Source of the DNA: Actinomycetes bacterium
Lineage (GTDB): Bacteria; Actinomycetota; Thermoleophilia; RBG-16-64-13
Length of the DNA: 6,830 nucleotides
Assembly: GCA_021815245.1 (NCBI GenBank)
Contig: JAKAHF010000123.1
Coordinates: forward strand, 1 to 6,830
Direction: 5' to 3'
The notes below the pieces were generated by a model. The model worked only from the letters and a program-made list of their open reading frames with translations, did no database searches and was not told the DNA's origin. This document shows positions 5,868-6,830 of this stretch, one piece after another. A program made the translations under genes and the position numbers. How positions within the stretch are numbered: the stretch's first letter is position 1; each line of letters begins with the position of its first letter.

Positions 5868-5896
5868 TTGACACGGATCCCAGGATACTCTATTAT
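5868..5896 (+). promoter_or_regulatory. Near-consensus sigma-70-type promoter of the metY-like gene
   Basis: TTGACA (5868-5873) and TATTAT (5891-5896) are separated by exactly 17 bp. The predicted transcription start is 5903-5904, giving a leader of about 155 nt before the metY ATG. The A/T-rich island around 5881-5925 could also hold a leftward promoter for cysE (ATTATC here reads GATAAT on the minus strand), but no well-spaced -35 was found. Confidence 0.72.
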
Positions 5897-5903
5897 CTCA
5901 ATC

Positions 5904-6017
5904 GTGTTAATGCAGATTACAAGCATCGTTCCCCTGGGCCGCAGTCACCGGAGCGGACGTCACGGCGGCGCTACCTGTCGAATGCCGGGCTCCGCCTGCA
6001 CGTGTCTCTCTCGATGA
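5904..6017 (+). CDS. Candidate leaderless leader peptide with Cys codons (possible attenuator uORF)
   Basis: A GTG at 5904 falls on or next to the predicted transcription start, as in leaderless actinobacterial mRNAs, and opens a 37-codon frame ending in TGA (6015-6017). It holds three Cys codons in its last third: TC at about residue 25 and a terminal ACTCLSR (Cys 32 and 34). Shorter versions could start at ATG 5910 or 5982; the latter would give MPGSACTCLSR. No Shine-Dalgarno is seen. A stable hairpin follows 8 bases after the stop and abuts the metY ribosome binding site. Cysteine-codon leader ORFs that couple cysteine supply to sulfur genes are known in mycobacteria, and the gene downstream is a sulfur-assimilation gene. 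That it is translated is inferred; a chance ORF in a GC-rich leader is the alternative. Confidence 0.42.
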   Translation: MLMQITSIVPLGRSHRSGRHGGATCRMPGSACTCLSR

Positions 6018-6025
6018 CTCGATAG

Positions 6026-6043
6026 CGGCCGGCACGCCGGCCG
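6026..6043 (+). promoter_or_regulatory. Hairpin abutting the metY ribosome binding site
   Basis: CGGCCGGC-AC-GCCGGCCG is a perfect 8-bp inverted repeat (7 bp with a 4-base loop in RNA). Its 3' end touches the purine-rich GGGAAAGG (6043-6050) that precedes the ATG at 6059. It could limit ribosome access. GCCGG at 5984-5988, within the leader ORF before its last Cys codons, can pair with CCGGC (6029-6033), offering an alternative fold. No T-tract follows, so it is not a simple terminator. Confidence 0.5.
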
Positions 6044-6058
6044 GGAAAGGCCCCCACA

Positions 6059-6830
6059 ATGACACACCAAGCCATAGACACTCTCGCCCTTCATGCCGGT
6101 CACACCCCCGACGAAGAGACCCTCTCCCGGGCGGTGCCCCTGTATCAGACCACGAGCTACGTATTCCGCGACAGCGAACACGCCGCCGACCTCTTCGCCT
6201 TGCGAGCCTTCGGCAATATCTACACCAGGCTCATGAACCCGACGACCGACGTGCTCGAGAAGCGTCTGGCGGCCATCCATGGGGCAACCGGCGCGGTCGC
6301 CCTGGCGTCGGGTTCGGCCGCCATCTTCTACGCCATCGCCACGCTGACCTCGGCCGGACAGAACTTCGTCACGGGCGACAAGCTCTACGGCGGCACCTAC
6401 ACGCAGTTTCGGTTCCCGCTGAAGCGCTTCGGCATCGAGGCCCGTTTCGTCGATTCGCGCGATCCCGCCAACTTCGAAGCGGCCATCGACGACAACACCC
6501 GGCTGCTCTACACGGAGTCGATCGGCAACCCCAAGGGCAACGTCGACGACTTCGAGGCCATCGCCGCCGTCGCCCACAAGCACGGCCTGCCCTTCGTGGT
6601 CGACAACACGGTCACGCCGCCGCCGCTCTTCAACCCCTTCGAGCACGGAGCCGACATCGTGGTGTACTCGCTCACCAAGATGATCGGCGGCCACGGCACC
6701 TCCCTCGGCGGGGCGGTGATCGAGAAGGGTGACTTCGACTGGAAATCGCCGGGCAAGTTCCCTGAGATCACCGAGCCCGACGCGGCCTATCACTGTGTGA
6801 ACTTCTGGGACGCGTTCGGCGGCCACGACA
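6059..6830 (+). CDS. metY: O-acetylhomoserine/O-acetylserine sulfhydrylase, Cys/Met-metabolism PLP enzyme (3' end outside the window)
   Basis: The first 257 codons are present and the frame is open at the right edge; full-length enzymes are about 425-440 aa. The N-terminus [11 protein letters not shown] and [12 protein letters not shown] are typical. PLP-binding features include SGSAA (84-88), YTRLMNPT (55-62), DNTVTPPPL (182-190, Asp182 contacting the pyridine nitrogen) and [12 protein letters not shown] with Schiff-base Lys207. The motif set and the insertion-bearing [10 protein letters not shown] region favour MetY (O-acetylhomoserine aminocarboxypropyltransferase) over cystathionine gamma-synthase. 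Such enzymes make homocysteine from O-acetylhomoserine and sulfide; some also use O-acetylserine to make cysteine, which would suit the divergent cysE. The start ATG follows GGGAAAGG with an 8-base gap. Substrate preference cannot be read from this part. Confidence 0.88.
   Translation, partial: MTHQAIDTLALHAGHTPDEETLSRAVPLYQTTSYVFRDSEHAADLFALRAFGNIYTRLMNPTTDVLEKRLAAIHGATGAVALASGSAAIFYAIATLTSAGQNFVTGDKLYGGTYTQFRFPLKRFGIEARFVDSRDPANFEAAIDDNTRLLYTESIGNPKGNVDDFEAIAAVAHKHGLPFVVDNTVTPPPLFNPFEHGADIVVYSLTKMIGGHGTSLGGAVIEKGDFDWKSPGKFPEITEPDAAYHCVNFWDAFGGHD

Noticed and set aside
4727..6025. A 432-codon open frame on the plus strand opposite cysE
   Set aside because: It is antisense to a clearly recognisable CysE, shows no recognisable protein family, and reads as composition-driven mirror coding common in GC-rich genes.
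5903..6058. SAM riboswitch or T-box leader in front of metY
   Set aside because: I looked for the SAM-I/SAM-IV core and for T-box sequence elements and recognised none; a covariance search would settle it.
5960..6826. A long minus-strand open frame opposite the metY-like gene
   Set aside because: The plus strand here encodes a canonical PLP enzyme with the active-site lysine, so the minus-strand frame is a shadow.

Overview
The window is GC-rich DNA with tightly packed genes, strong third-position G/C bias and frequent GTG/TTG starts. It looks like a high-GC Gram-positive, probably an actinomycete-type (Actinomycetota, possibly anaerobic) bacterium. This rests on base composition, a BlaI/M56-type regulatory arrangement resembling the mycobacterial one, a 6C-like small RNA and a leaderless leader ORF. 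No species can be named from the sequence alone.

Layout. (1) The left edge carries the end of an M56-type membrane zinc protease (HEEAH motif) that has no C-terminal sensor domain. (2) A 135-bp gap follows, holding an A/T-rich cluster of overlapping inverted repeats built from TACTAC/GTAGTA half-sites around a perfect TATAAT; I read it as the operator/promoter of the next operon. (3) Four co-directional genes follow: a membrane-anchored cysteine-motif protein of the DUF2318 family, two tandem paralogous FtsX/MacB-like permeases of 385 aa each, and a LolD/MacB-like ABC ATPase. This block matches the accessory half of the Ftr1/P19 (Campylobacter Cj1658-Cj1665-like) iron-uptake loci, but neither Ftr1 nor P19 is visible here. 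(4) A strong promoter (TTGACA, 18 bp, TACTAT) overlaps the ATPase stop codon and carries the same operator motif between its -35 and -10. About 100 bp further on is a GC-rich hairpin with a C7 loop. Together they look like an operator-controlled small RNA resembling the actinobacterial 6C RNA. (5) cysE (serine O-acetyltransferase, EpsC-like) lies on the minus strand. (6) A 276-bp divergent intergenic region follows, with a near-consensus promoter (TTGACA, 17 bp, TATTAT), a possible leaderless 37-codon leader ORF with three Cys codons, and a strong hairpin beside the next ribosome binding site. (7) A metY-like O-acetylhomoserine/O-acetylserine sulfhydrylase starts at 6059 and runs off the right edge.

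How the parts fit. The left half looks like a repressor/protease-controlled membrane system moving or handling a metal or other redox-active substrate; the M56 protease would inactivate a BlaI-family repressor expected just upstream, outside the window. The recurrence of the operator downstream of the ATPase suggests the small RNA belongs to the same regulon. The right half is a divergent sulfur-assimilation pair (cysE and metY-like), possibly controlled by cysteine availability through translation of short leader ORFs.

Most worth checking: the putative operator-controlled 6C-like RNA, the cysteine-codon leader ORF of the metY-like gene, and the DUF2318-FtsX-FtsX-ATPase operon placed under BlaI/M56-type control without Ftr1/P19.
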